Assembly (NCBI GenBank): GCA_963731125.1
Contig: CAVSVP010000006.1
Span: forward strand, 269,118-333,117
Origin: CAVSVP01 sp963731125
GTDB lineage: Bacteria; Pseudomonadota; Gammaproteobacteria; Competibacterales; Competibacteraceae
Direction: 5' to 3'
Length of the DNA stretch: 64,000 nucleotides
The notes beneath the pieces were generated by a model that saw only the letters and a program-made list of their open reading frames with translations, searched no databases and was not told where the DNA came from. Below, in pieces: positions 55,493 to 64,000 of this stretch. Numbering within the stretch: position 1 is the stretch's first letter; each line of letters begins with the position of its first letter. The translations under genes and the position numbers were made by a program.

Positions 55493-57439
55493 ATGCCCGA
55501 AACTCAAAAAAAACAATTTTTATTATTATTCTCAACATTTCTAACAACACTACTCACTTTAAGCCTGCTCTTTTTCACCAACGCGATTGCTTGGGCTGGC
55601 GATGTTCCCCTGGCATGGGATCCCTCTCCGGACAACGTGGACGGCTACACCATTCATTATGGGCCGGAGAGTGGGAACTATTCCTCATCTGACAAAGTTG
55701 GCAACAAAACCAGCCACACGGTATCCGGACTGGCGGCCGGCAAATACTACTTTGCTGTCAGTGCTTATAAGGGAAGCGTCGAAAGCGGATACTCAAATGA
55801 AGTGAACACAACCATCCCTGATGCAACCGGAACTAGTAGTGGTGGTAATACAGGCAGTGGCGGCTCAGGCGGCACCTCCACGACTGATGGTGTCTATCAA
55901 CAGGATAGTGGGGCTCAGGGATTGTTGGTAATGGAATCGGAGCACTTCGCCGGCAACGTACCCCAGGGAGGTCATAATTGGGTGCCAGTGACCGATCCAG
56001 CAGGTTTTTCGGGAAGCGGAGCGATGCGAGCATCGCCTGTCAGTGGAGCGCGAATCGACACTAATTACGTCGCCAACAGCCCACGGCTGGATTTCAAGGT
56101 GAATTTCGCAAAAAGCGGCACTCACTATGTGTGGCTGCGGGGTTTGAGTACCAGCTCGGCTGATAACTCTGCGCACGTGGGTCTGGATGGCCAAGCCAAC
56201 ACCACCGCCGATCGTATTGACTTCAACTCTACGAGCAACTGGGATTGGACCAACAACACCATGGACAGCATACGGGCCACGGTCAACGTCGCGACCCCGG
56301 GCGAGCACACCGTGAATGTGTGGATGCGAGAGGATGGGCTGCGGTTAGATAGGGTAGTATTGGCCACCGACGCGAACTTTGTCCCCAGCGGCACAGGGCC
56401 GACAGAAAGTGCAAGCCAGACCGGCGTCCAGGAGGCACCGGTGGCGGAGGCACCAGTGGCGAGATTTAGTGCCAGCCCCACATCCGGCGAAGTTCCCCTG
56501 ATCGTCACCTTTAGCGACGCCTCAACCGGCGACATTGATACTTGGTCTTGGGACTTCGGCGACGGTAGGACCAGCACCGCACAAACAGCAGCTTACAATA
56601 TCAAACTGCTGGAACCTTCACGGTTAAGCTGACGGTGACAGGCCCCGGAGGAACGGACACCCGGACCAGAACGAACTACATCACGGTCTCAGCCAACACC
56701 AGCGGAGGCAGTACCGGTAGCGGCAGTACCGGTAGCGGCAGTACCGGTAGCGATGGTACCGGCAGTGGCACAGGTGGAAGCAGCGGCGGCAGTGGGACTG
56801 TCTCCGGACTGGTTGCTGCCTACGGCTTTGAGGAAAGCGGGGACGTTTGGGTGCAGGATGCGTCCGGCTAATGCCAATGACGGTCTCATTGAAGGGGCGA
56901 CTCGTACCAGCAGTAGTCAAGGCCGCTTTGGGCGAGCATTGGCGTTCGATGGCATCAACGACTGGGTCACCGTCAACGATGATTCCTCCCTTGACCTGAC
57001 CGACGGCATGACGCTTGAAGCCTGGCTCTATCCCACCGAGTCCATGTACTCGTGGATCACCGCTTTCATGAAAGAGCGGCCCTATGGACTAGTTTATTCC
57101 CTCTGCGCTAATTCTGATGCCAATAGCCCCTCGACAGCCGTTCGCATTGACAATTACGATCGGAACTTGAAAGGCGGACCATCGCTTCAGCCCAACCAGT
57201 GGACGCATCTGGCAGCCACCTACGACGGCACGACTCAGCGGCTTTATGTCAACGGCAACGAGGTTGCCAGCCAATCGGTATCGGGAAGTATTCAGGTTTC
57301 CGATGGCGTGCTGCGCATCGGCGGCACTAGCGTCTGGACTCAATTCTTTAAGGGCCGCATCGATGAAGTTCGTATTTACAATCGGGCTTTGACGGCCGGC
57401 GAAATCAAAACGGATATGACAACTCCTGTGGTTAAGTAA
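55493..57439 (+). pseudogene. Secreted Fn3-CBM-PKD-LamG protein, two frameshifts
   Basis: Coding runs in three pieces. Piece 1 (55493 to about 56596) has a signal peptide, a fibronectin-III domain (PLAWDPSPDNVDGYTIHYG to YSNEVNTTIP), a Gly/Ser linker, a carbohydrate-binding-like domain and the start of a PKD domain (WSWDFGDGRTS). A lost base shifts the frame; the second piece continues YQTAGTFTVKLTVTGPGGTD and a GSTGSGSTG repeat linker to GLVAAYGFEESGDVW. An extra T near 56869 returns to the first frame, which completes a LamG/concanavalin-like domain (RALAFDGINDWVTV, GRIDEVRIYNRALTAGEI). Restored length is about 648 aa. It would bind polysaccharide outside the cell. Either inactivated or a sequencing artefact. 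Confidence 0.8.
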
Positions 57440-57485
57440 CAGTCCATAGCTGCTGGCACTGGTAGAGGTAGGTGGGAAAGGGCAA

Positions 57486-57509
57486 GATCGACGTCACTTG
57501 ACGTCGATC
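57486..57509 (+). terminator. Strong hairpin after the first secreted-protein gene
   Basis: A perfect 11-bp stem GATCGACGTCA / TGACGTCGATC with a 2-base loop, framed by GGGC and GCCC, 46 bases after the stop. No T-run follows, so it may act as a transcript stabiliser or a Rho-assisted end rather than an intrinsic terminator. The rest of 57510-57848 is AT-rich and I see nothing in it. Confidence 0.55.
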
Positions 57510-57848
57510 GCCCCCCACCCGCTTCTTTGTGAGTGTAGTCAATCCATTGAGTTCTAATGACGCGGAATTAGCAGTAGCTAAACCTGCAAGCCGACACCAT
57601 TGGACTCAACATTCGTTCGCAGACCGTTGGCTAAGTTGTCACGCATGTCAAAATTAGTCTCAAAGCTGACATAAATAATGGATTTTAGCCAAAAATGAGC
57701 ATGTTTTTAACAAAAATGTCAGAAAAAATGGTCGCATTTAGACCCAAAACGTAAGGGAGTTTCATAAAAATTCTCTATTAGCCAAACAAATGGCTCAAAA
57801 AATGCTGGATCTGGCCTGCGATTGCAAAAAACTAACTTGAGTAGCGAT

Positions 57849-57932
57849 AAGGGCAATCCCATCTGAAAGGCTGGGGGCGCAAAGTGGCCGGCCTAAGGGA
57901 TTTCAAATCCTAAGGCAGCGGTACTGCCGTAC
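57849..57932 (+). promoter_or_regulatory. c-di-GMP-I (GEMM) riboswitch aptamer
   Basis: The sequence follows the GEMM-I plan step by step: GGGCAATCC, a short hairpin capped by GAAA (CCCATCTGAAAGGCTGGG), GGGCGCAAAG, GGCCTAAGG, then the hairpin GGCAGCGGTACTGCC that mirrors the GGTAGCGGGGTTACC arm of the Vibrio Vc2 aptamer. It lies about 90 bases before the start of the Fn3/DUF4082 protein gene. Downstream, CCGTACT / AGTACGG (57928-57934 with 57967-57973) can pair and overlaps the aptamer's 3' edge, and CTCCAT / ATGGAG (58003-58008 with 58011-58016) can hide the ribosome site. These give a plausible expression platform. Confidence 0.88.
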
Positions 57933-58023
57933 TCTCCTCACACTCCTTCGCTTCAGGGCGAACGGTAAGTACGGTCATGCCTTGTGAAGCCCTCTCGCAC
58001 TCTCCATGGATGGAGATCAACGC

Positions 58024-60256
58024 ATGCCGTATCCAGGCTTTTCAAACTTATCTTCCATTGCTTACAAAGTACTGCTTATGTCTTTTTCAGCTGCCATCAT
58101 GGCTAACAATGCTGTTGCCGCTCAACGGACGTTAGCCTGGGATTCCAACAGCGAGCCGCATTTGGCCGGCTATAAGCTTCACTACGGAGAGACCAGCCGG
58201 AACTACACCTCGACCGTTGACGTAGGCAACCAAACCAGTCACACGGTGGACAACTTGCAGGATGGCAAAACCTACTATTTTGCCGTTACTGCCTATGACA
58301 CTACCCGGACTGTCGAAAGCGGGTTCTCGAATGAGGTCAGCGACACCATTCCTGACACGACACCTCCTGACACGACACCACCGACAGTGCCGAGCAACCT
58401 GGCTGCCGTGGGAACGAGTCCGACGCAGATTGACCTGAACTGGACGGCATCGACGGATAATGTGGGGGTAACCAATTATCGGGTGGAACGTTGTGGGGGT
58501 GCGGGGTGTTCGAACTTTGCACAGGTTGCAACGCTGACAGAGACGAGCCTTACAGATTCTGGACTGACGGCGGGGACGACCTATCGGTATCGGGTGCGGG
58601 CCGTAGATGCTGCCAGCAACGTCAGTGGCTATTCGAACGTGGCGACGGCGACGACGCAGACAGTTACCTTGGACACGGAAGCGCCGACGGTGCCGAGCAA
58701 CCTGGCTGCCGTGGGAACGAGTACGACGCAGATTAATCTGAACTGGACGGCGTCGACGGATAATGTGGGGGTAACCGGTTATCGGGTGGAGCGTTGCCAA
58801 GGAGTTGGGTGTTCGAACTTTGCCCAGGTGGCGACGCCGACAGGGACGAGCTTTGCGGATGCGGGGCTGACGGCGGAGACGACCTATCGGTATCGCGTGC
58901 GGGCCGTGGATGCGGCGGGCAACCTCAGCGCTTACTCGGGCGAGAGCAGTGCGACGACGCAGACGGTTGACACGACACTAATTAGTCTATGGGACGATGC
59001 CACGACCCCAAGCCTGCTAACGGACCCGGACACCAATGCCGTTGAGCTGGGCGTCAAGTTCCAAAGCGACGTCGATGGCTTTATCACAGGGATTCGGTTC
59101 TACAAGAGCAGCACGAACACGGGTGAGCACGTTGGAAGTCTGTGGAGTAGCGATGGGACGCTGTTAGCGCAAGCCACCTTTACCAACGAGACAGCTTCAG
59201 GATGGCAGCAGGTGAATTTCGCCACGCCGGTGGCAATTACTGCCAACACGGTGTATGTGGCCTCCTACCACACCAATGTGGGCCAGTACTCGGTCGATGA
59301 AGGTTACTTTGCTTTGCCGTATGCCAATGGCCCGCTCAGTGCTCTGGGCGATGGCGAAAGCGGCGGTAATGGGGTGTATCTATACGGTCCGGGTGGCTTC
59401 CCAACTAATACCTACAAATCCAGTAATTATTGGGTGGATGTGGTATTCACCACCAGCGGCGAGCCGGCTTTGCTGGAAGCGGGTGAGGTCGAGGTCAACC
59501 ACGAGTGGCAGCGGGTTACCTTTACCCAATCCTTTGTCGATCCGGTAGTAGTAGCCAAGCCACTGAGCTACAACGGCAGTCATCCGGCGGTGGTTAGAAT
59601 TCGCAACGTGAACGCCACAGGCTTCGACATTCGAGTGCAGGAGTGGGATTATCTGGACGGCAACCATACGCTGGAAACGGTCGGCTACCTGGTGATGGAA
59701 AGCGGCAGCTACACCTTAGAGGATGGTACCCGGGTGGAAGCAGGTCAAGTTCGAAGCGAACAACGCCGGTTCCTTTACAACGGTGAAGTTCAGCGAAGTC
59801 TTCCAAACCACTCCCGTGGTGCTAACGGCGGTGACAAGCTTCCAGGAAAGCGATGCGGTGACGACCCGGTTGCGCAACATCGGCACTGCTGATTTTCAAT
59901 TCCGCCTGCAGGAACAGGAAGTCAATCAGCAAACCCATCAGCAAGAAACCATTTCCTATATCGCCTGGGAACCCTCGTCGGGAACCGTCGATGGCATTAC
60001 CTTCGAAGTCAATTGGACCGCAGATGCGGTGACGCATAAGCCTTACCGCATTTCATTCCAGGAAACCTTTTTGGATGTCCCTGTGTTTCTTGCCGACATG
60101 CAAACCACAGACGGTGGCGATACGGCAAATCTGCGCTGGGAGAAGAAGGATACTTACAGTGTGGATGTGCACGTCGACGAGGAACAGTCGAAGGATGGCG
60201 AAACCAACCATACGACAGAAGTGGTCGGTTACATTCTGTTGACACCTCAGCAGTGA
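58024..60256 (+). pseudogene. Secreted Fn3/DUF4082/H-type-lectin-like protein, one frameshift
   Basis: Controlled by the c-di-GMP riboswitch. After a signal peptide come three fibronectin-III domains: the first (LAWDSNSEPHLAGYKLHYG) resembles that of the 55.5-kb gene; the second and third are near-identical tandem copies (TVPSNLAAVGTSPTQIDLNW). A DUF4082 domain (SLWDDATTPSLLTDPDTNAV to YWVDVVFT) and two repeats of a lectin-like unit (EVEVNHEWQRVTFTQSF; QVKFEANNAGSFTTVKFSEVF) follow. An extra C near 59746 breaks the frame between them; the frame to 60256 continues the second unit and a third. Restored length about 744 aa. I start at the ATG at 58024 because GGAG lies eight bases upstream; ATG 58006 lacks a ribosome site. 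Likely a biofilm adhesin if functional. Confidence 0.82.
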
Positions 60257-60303
60257 AGAAATGATCTCATTCAAACAAATGAAGCAACGACTAAAACAGT
60301 TAA

Positions 60304-60328
60304 TTACCGCCCGCTCTGCGGGCGGTAA
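60304..60328 (+). terminator. GC-rich hairpin before the beta-helix gene
   Basis: Perfect 11-bp stem TTACCGCCCGC / GCGGGCGGTAA with loop TCT. It lies 47 bases after the previous stop and only 14 bases before the next start, right next to the AAAGGA ribosome site. There is no T-run, so it may end the upstream transcript weakly or modulate translation of the next gene. Confidence 0.6.
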
Positions 60329-60342
60329 AAGGATATTTAATA

Positions 60343-61349
60343 ATGAAGAGTAAAAACATTAAAAATCAGTACATAGCTTCGAGCGTCTTTAAGGTGCTAC
60401 TCACACTCCAGTTTCTAGGCAGCACTACCTTTGCAGCAACTTTGGAACCTCCGCAAAATCTTCGGGTCGGGACAGCTATCCCCGACCAATCCAGTCAGTG
60501 GCCCGATGCGACCAATACGGGGTACAAAAACGCACCCGGTTATCCGGGACAACTAACAACATTTTCGGGAACGATACAAAGTGGACAGACTTATCGTTTT
60601 TATAATTTTCCGCGTGGACTTCATATTCCAGCCGGAGTTAGCAATGTAACTTTTTATGGATGCAGATTTGCCTCTAACGAGGTCGTCGACGCAAATGTAG
60701 CTGTATATGGAGATAATATCACATTTGATTATAGTACGTTCGAGCCAAGTGCTGTATCGTCACCACCTGTTCCATACGAAAAGGGATATCAATACGGTAT
60801 CGATCAGCGTGCAGCGGTCAAGGTGACTGTGAATCACTCGGATTTTTGGGGATGCGCTAATTGCATACAGTTTAGCCATTCCAGCCAAACAAAGCCGTTT
60901 GTTGTAAAGAACACATGGATTCATGATCTACGTTACGGCGGTGGCGTCGATCATCATGATGGCATCCTTGAGAATTATGGTGGACAAAGTTACATGGTAT
61001 TCGACCATAATCGGATTGCCTCAGATGGGAATACAAACGCAATCGCCCTACAAGGAACCAGAGGATACAACAATGTAACTGTGACCAATAATTATTTCTC
61101 GGGTTTTGGCTACACCGTCAATATCGGGGGGCAGGCACGAACAATCGCAATGTTATATTCACCGACAATACCTTCGGAACCGACTTTCGGCCCTACTTTG
61201 GTCCGCTATATGGGTGGTATTCCGGAAACGGCAACCTATGGAGGCGCAATAAATGGCATGTTGTACCTGGTAGCTATTATCAAAATACGGCTGATGATGG
61301 CAAATATTGGACGCCAAATGGCGTGAGTACTACAGATTGGACAAGATAG
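60343..61349 (+). pseudogene. Secreted parallel beta-helix protein 1, frameshift in a G tract
   Basis: The protein has a signal peptide, then LEPPQNLRVGTAIPDQSSQWPDATNTGY and a right-handed beta-helix with repeating short strands (FYGCRF, ITFDYSTF, VTVNHSDFWGCANCIQF, VTVTNNYFSG). At the G6 tract 61126-61131 the frame must shift by one: with a seventh G the sequence would read NIGGAGTNNRNVIFTDNTFG and continue FRPYFGPLYGW to TDWTR and stop at 61349. As read, the original frame ends at 61326 with unrelated residues. Restored length about 335 aa. Such helices bind or cleave polysaccharides. The G tract could be phase-variable or a base-calling error. Confidence 0.78.
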
Positions 61350-61414
61350 TTGCGAATCAAAGTAACTTATACCAAATATCACACAAAACATCCAACAAAG
61401 CACGTGAGGCATAT

Positions 61415-62414
61415 ATGAACGGCTGTAAACAATTCGCCCATGCACTATGGATCTTATCCGCAACTTCCTTGCTATATGGACCGCTTTACGCTGCTGATAC
61501 CGGTTCGCTTGCTCCGCCAACTAACTTGCGGATTCTTTCTAAGGGGAACGTTGATTGCGTGCATGAAGTTTGGTCAAACCTCGAGGTGTGCGGCTGGCCA
61601 GGGCCTAGCAATACTGGCTATCCGGCTGGCATGAAGCTAAACCTGACGTTCCAGCCGAACGATTACCACAGACAATGCCATCATTGATGGCGAAAAGATT
61701 ACGGGAACGCTCTACATTGCAGCCAGCAATGTAATCGTTAGAAATAGCTGGATTATAGCAAATGGTGGTGGACGGAATGCCACCGGTGTAATCAAGGTAC
61801 AGCCTGGTGCAAGCGCCACCATCGAACATTGCACCCTAGACGGCAGCAACGCCACACATGCTGCGATCTGGTACGAAGGCAATAGTATTATTGCCCGATA
61901 CAATAATATGTTTGGCACCAATGATGGGATATTCAGTTGGGATGGTAATAACTTTACAATCGAAAATAATTATCTCCACGATTTCACCACTCAGGCATCA
62001 AACGGACATGTTGATGGGTTTCAGACAGAAGGCGCGTCACACGGCATCATCCGGCACAATGTCTTTGATGTAACCCAAGGTCAGACTTCGGCCATAGCAA
62101 TTTGGAATTCTCGAAGAAACAGTGATGATATATTAATCGACAACAACCTACTAGCCGGCGGCGGTTTCACAATCTACGCCGAAGATTACAATCCTTCGGA
62201 ACAAAATCCCGAAGGCGGATATTCGGTCACCAATATTCGCATTACGAATAACAGTTTCTCCACAGTCCATTATCCTTGTGTTGGACGTTGGGGCGTGTGG
62301 TTTACACGAGGAGCCCCCACGGATGGTTGGCGCCGCAGTGGCAACGTGGTGCTTGAGACCGGGCAAAACATCGATAGGAATAATCCTATCGTCAACGGGA
62401 TTGAGTGCCGTTAA
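61415..62414 (+). pseudogene. Secreted parallel beta-helix protein 2, frameshifted
   Basis: A paralogue of the gene just upstream. The ATG at 61415 follows GTGAGG by six bases; a signal peptide (ALWILSATSLLYGPLYAADTG) leads to LAPPTNLRILSKGNVDCVHEVW and WPGPSNTGYPAGMKL, a motif common in secreted beta-helix proteins. An extra T at about 61664 breaks the frame; the continuing frame reads TTDNAIIDGEKITGTLYIAA and then helix turns (VIVRNSWI, ATIEHCTLDGSNATH, FTIENNYLHDF, ILIDNNLL, IRITNNSF) to 62414. Restored length about 332 aa. It has no recognisable catalytic motif; a structural or carbohydrate-binding role is likely. Confidence 0.78.
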
Positions 62415-62443
62415 AAATAGAGAGCCGAAAGGAAACTCTTGAC

Positions 62444-62491
62444 CAGTGATGATGACAGGAAGCGGCAGGTGGCCAGCGATGATGACAGGAG
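62444..62491. repeat. Short direct repeat, 30-bp period
   Basis: CCAGTGATGATGACAGGA at 62444-62461 recurs with one change at 62474-62491. It lies just after the second beta-helix gene, before the IS630-like transposase. Nothing else is seen in 62415-62698. Confidence 0.6.
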
Positions 62492-62698
62492 GATGTAACC
62501 CGCCTTCCACTGTCGCTTTAGACAACCTTCTTTAAGCGACTATAGATCTTCGCATATGACTTGATAGATCTGCATTTTTTTTATGATATACTACAAAATT
62601 GGCGCATTTTTCGAAAAACCAGCCTCACAGCCCCTGATCCATCAGCGCATCTTCTTGCCAAAATCGATCCTCGATGGCGCGAACTTTTTTAATGATGC

Positions 62699-63646
62699 TT
62701 AACACGTCTGCGCCGTAATTTTGTGAAAGGCGCGTTCTAATGGCAGCTTCAAATTATCCATGGTGAAGTCACCATGACGGGCCACCTCATTTTTGAGCAC
62801 CCCCCAACAGGTTTCTATGGGCTGGAGTTCAGGATGATAAGGCGGGGTTCTAACCACTTCATGCCCCTGCTGCGCGGCGAGTTCGTCAATCACATAACTC
62901 GGTGCCGGCGCCAGTTTGTTCAACATCTCGACTAACTCCACTTTCAGACAATCGTCTCGACAAGGGATGTGGTTGGCTTCCAGCCAGGTACGGATGTTTG
63001 CCTTTGAGCACACCGCGGTCGGCGCCGAATGCCCGGCCAGTACATTATGATAGCTGGCGTTGTCCATCACGATCAGGGCACGCTCGGGTATCTGTGGCAG
63101 CAGCTTCTCACTAAACCATTGGTGAAACAACTCCCCGTTCATTTGGCCATGGTAATCGCCGGTGTTGCGCGTGCTTGTAAACACCACCCGCGCGCCTTCG
63201 ACCCAGCCCTGATCGGTAATCGCATCCATGATAATCAGCCGCTCGCCTTGGCCGCTGGGGTTTTGAATCCAGGACCTCGTCGCTCGAATACCACACGAAA
63301 GCATTGCTATGGTTCTGGTTGATATACGATTCATCCAGATATACTTCTGGGCGCATGGCGGCGCCCGAGGTTGCCTCCCGATGGCGTCTGATGGTTGCAG
63401 ATAACGTTGGCGCGCGACGACCACATGATCCTTTTCTTTCAGATGTTGGGTCCGGGTGCCTTTACCAAATTCAAACCCCCAGCGGCCCAACGTTCTGCCC
63501 AGCGTGGCGACATGAAACGACTCACTCAGGGCGCGCTCGGCAGGCAACCTCTTGATGTCCTCGAGCGTAATATGACGGCCCTGCCAGTTGGCTTGGCGAA
63601 TATACGCACGAACCGCTTCCTGGTGCGAGCCCTGGTTGACTGACAA
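62699..63646 (-). pseudogene. IS630/Tc1-like transposase, frameshifted
   Basis: DDE_3-type transposase. The N-terminal part (HITLEDIKRLPAERALSESF, helix-turn-helix) and the C-terminal part (ALIVMDNASYHNVL, TPPYHPELQPIETCWGVLKNEVA) are in one frame, but the segment holding the first catalytic Asp (RPEVYLDESYINQNHSNAF) is in another. A lost A near 63394 and an extra C in the run at 63257-63264 account for both shifts. The upstream frame ends at a stop at 63653, so the true N-terminus may also be missing. No terminal repeats were identified. Confidence 0.8.
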
Positions 63647-63769
63647 AACTCGCTAAGCCATGGATTTAATTTGAAATTAAGCAAGGGATCAGACGAAATG
63701 CTCGGTCCTCGTTCTAACGGGAAATGGTAAACAAATAGGCGGTCAAACATGAACCTTCATCGCCTCTTA

Positions 63770-64000
63770 ACCCTACGATAGTCTCGCCATTGGCACCAGC
63801 GCCGTGGCGCGATCAACGGCATTTGTCGACCCTGGCGTGGATGGTGGTGGGGTTATCAGCAGCGGCTGGATCGGGCTTAGTCAGTGGGTGCCTCATGTGC
63901 ACAGTCGCGCCCAGGTGGCGGCCAGTACCTGGCGGCGGTTTCGGCGCTGGTTGGCCAATGGGCGGGTGGATGTCCACCACCTCTATGGGGCGCTGGTGCA
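63770..64000 (+). pseudogene. Partial transposase N-terminus, runs off the window
   Basis: Near the right edge the plus strand reads LAWMVVGL in one frame and then GWIGLSQWVPHVHSRAQVA, continuing STWRRFRRWLANGRVDVHHLYG, in the next. This matches the N-terminal domain of an IS4-type transposase (SRAQxAxSTxRRFRRWLxNxRIDVxxLYGPL). A missing base near 63857 would join the two. The gene continues past 64000, so its fate cannot be seen here. It is unrelated to the intact IS4 element at 51 kb as far as can be judged. Confidence 0.55.

Overview
The window reads as a chromosomal segment of a gammaproteobacterium. The evidence is an E. coli-like FadD with a TTG start, a YheT-type hydrolase, UppP, an FFLEELY-motif protein, a PHA-system protein, REP-type palindromes and a complete XrtA (exosortase A) exopolysaccharide gene order. 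A purple-sulfur/Nitrosococcus-like lineage would fit, but that is a guess from recall, not from a search.

Layout. 1-2.4 kb: a PhoPQ-like two-component operon headed by a PepSY protein (minus strand). 2.8-10.8 kb: core lipid and ester metabolism (FadD, FFLEELY protein, PHA-system protein, lipase, acetyl-CoA hydrolase/transferase, SnoaL-like protein, YheT hydrolase). 10.9-32.2 kb: an AT-rich accessory polysaccharide island with changing strands. It holds an acyl carrier protein, a giant secreted RGLX-like protein, six glycosyltransferases (GT), three sulfotransferase-fold proteins, an O-antigen-ligase-like protein, a flippase, a membrane alkaline-phosphatase-fold enzyme, a PaaK/CapK-like ligase and at least one decayed GT. 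32.5-46.5 kb: the canonical XrtA/EPS operon on the minus strand, in order export lipoprotein, chain-length protein, tyrosine autokinase, beta-barrel protein, ATPase, WecB, deacetylase, FemAB protein, stp1 GT, XrtA, stp3 GT. 46.9-51 kb: an ABC/FtsX transporter pair and UppP. 51-55 kb: a mobile-element pile-up, with an IS4-like element splitting a higBA remnant, a TnpB stub, an IS701-like element and a 219-bp relative of it. 55-62.4 kb: four large secreted proteins (fibronectin type III, PKD, LamG, DUF4082 and beta-helix domains), one under a c-di-GMP-I riboswitch. 62.7-64 kb: two more broken transposases.

How it fits together. The XrtA operon and the island supply precursors (WecB), glycosyltransferases, possible sulfation and acylation, flipping, chain-length control, export and recycling of the undecaprenyl carrier (UppP). 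XrtA processes PEP-CTERM surface proteins, but none of its substrates was recognised here. The riboswitch ties a secreted adhesin-like protein to c-di-GMP, the usual switch to surface life.

Two things stand out beyond gene content. About nine single-base frameshifts are packed into the last ~10.7 kb, against none that I recognised in the large genes of the first 52 kb. Several small mobile elements can be defined at base level from inverted repeats and target duplications: a 272-bp MITE next to xrtA, a 219-bp MITE related to the IS701-like element, an IS inserted exactly at the higB stop, a two-copy ~107-bp palindromic repeat, and two REPINs.
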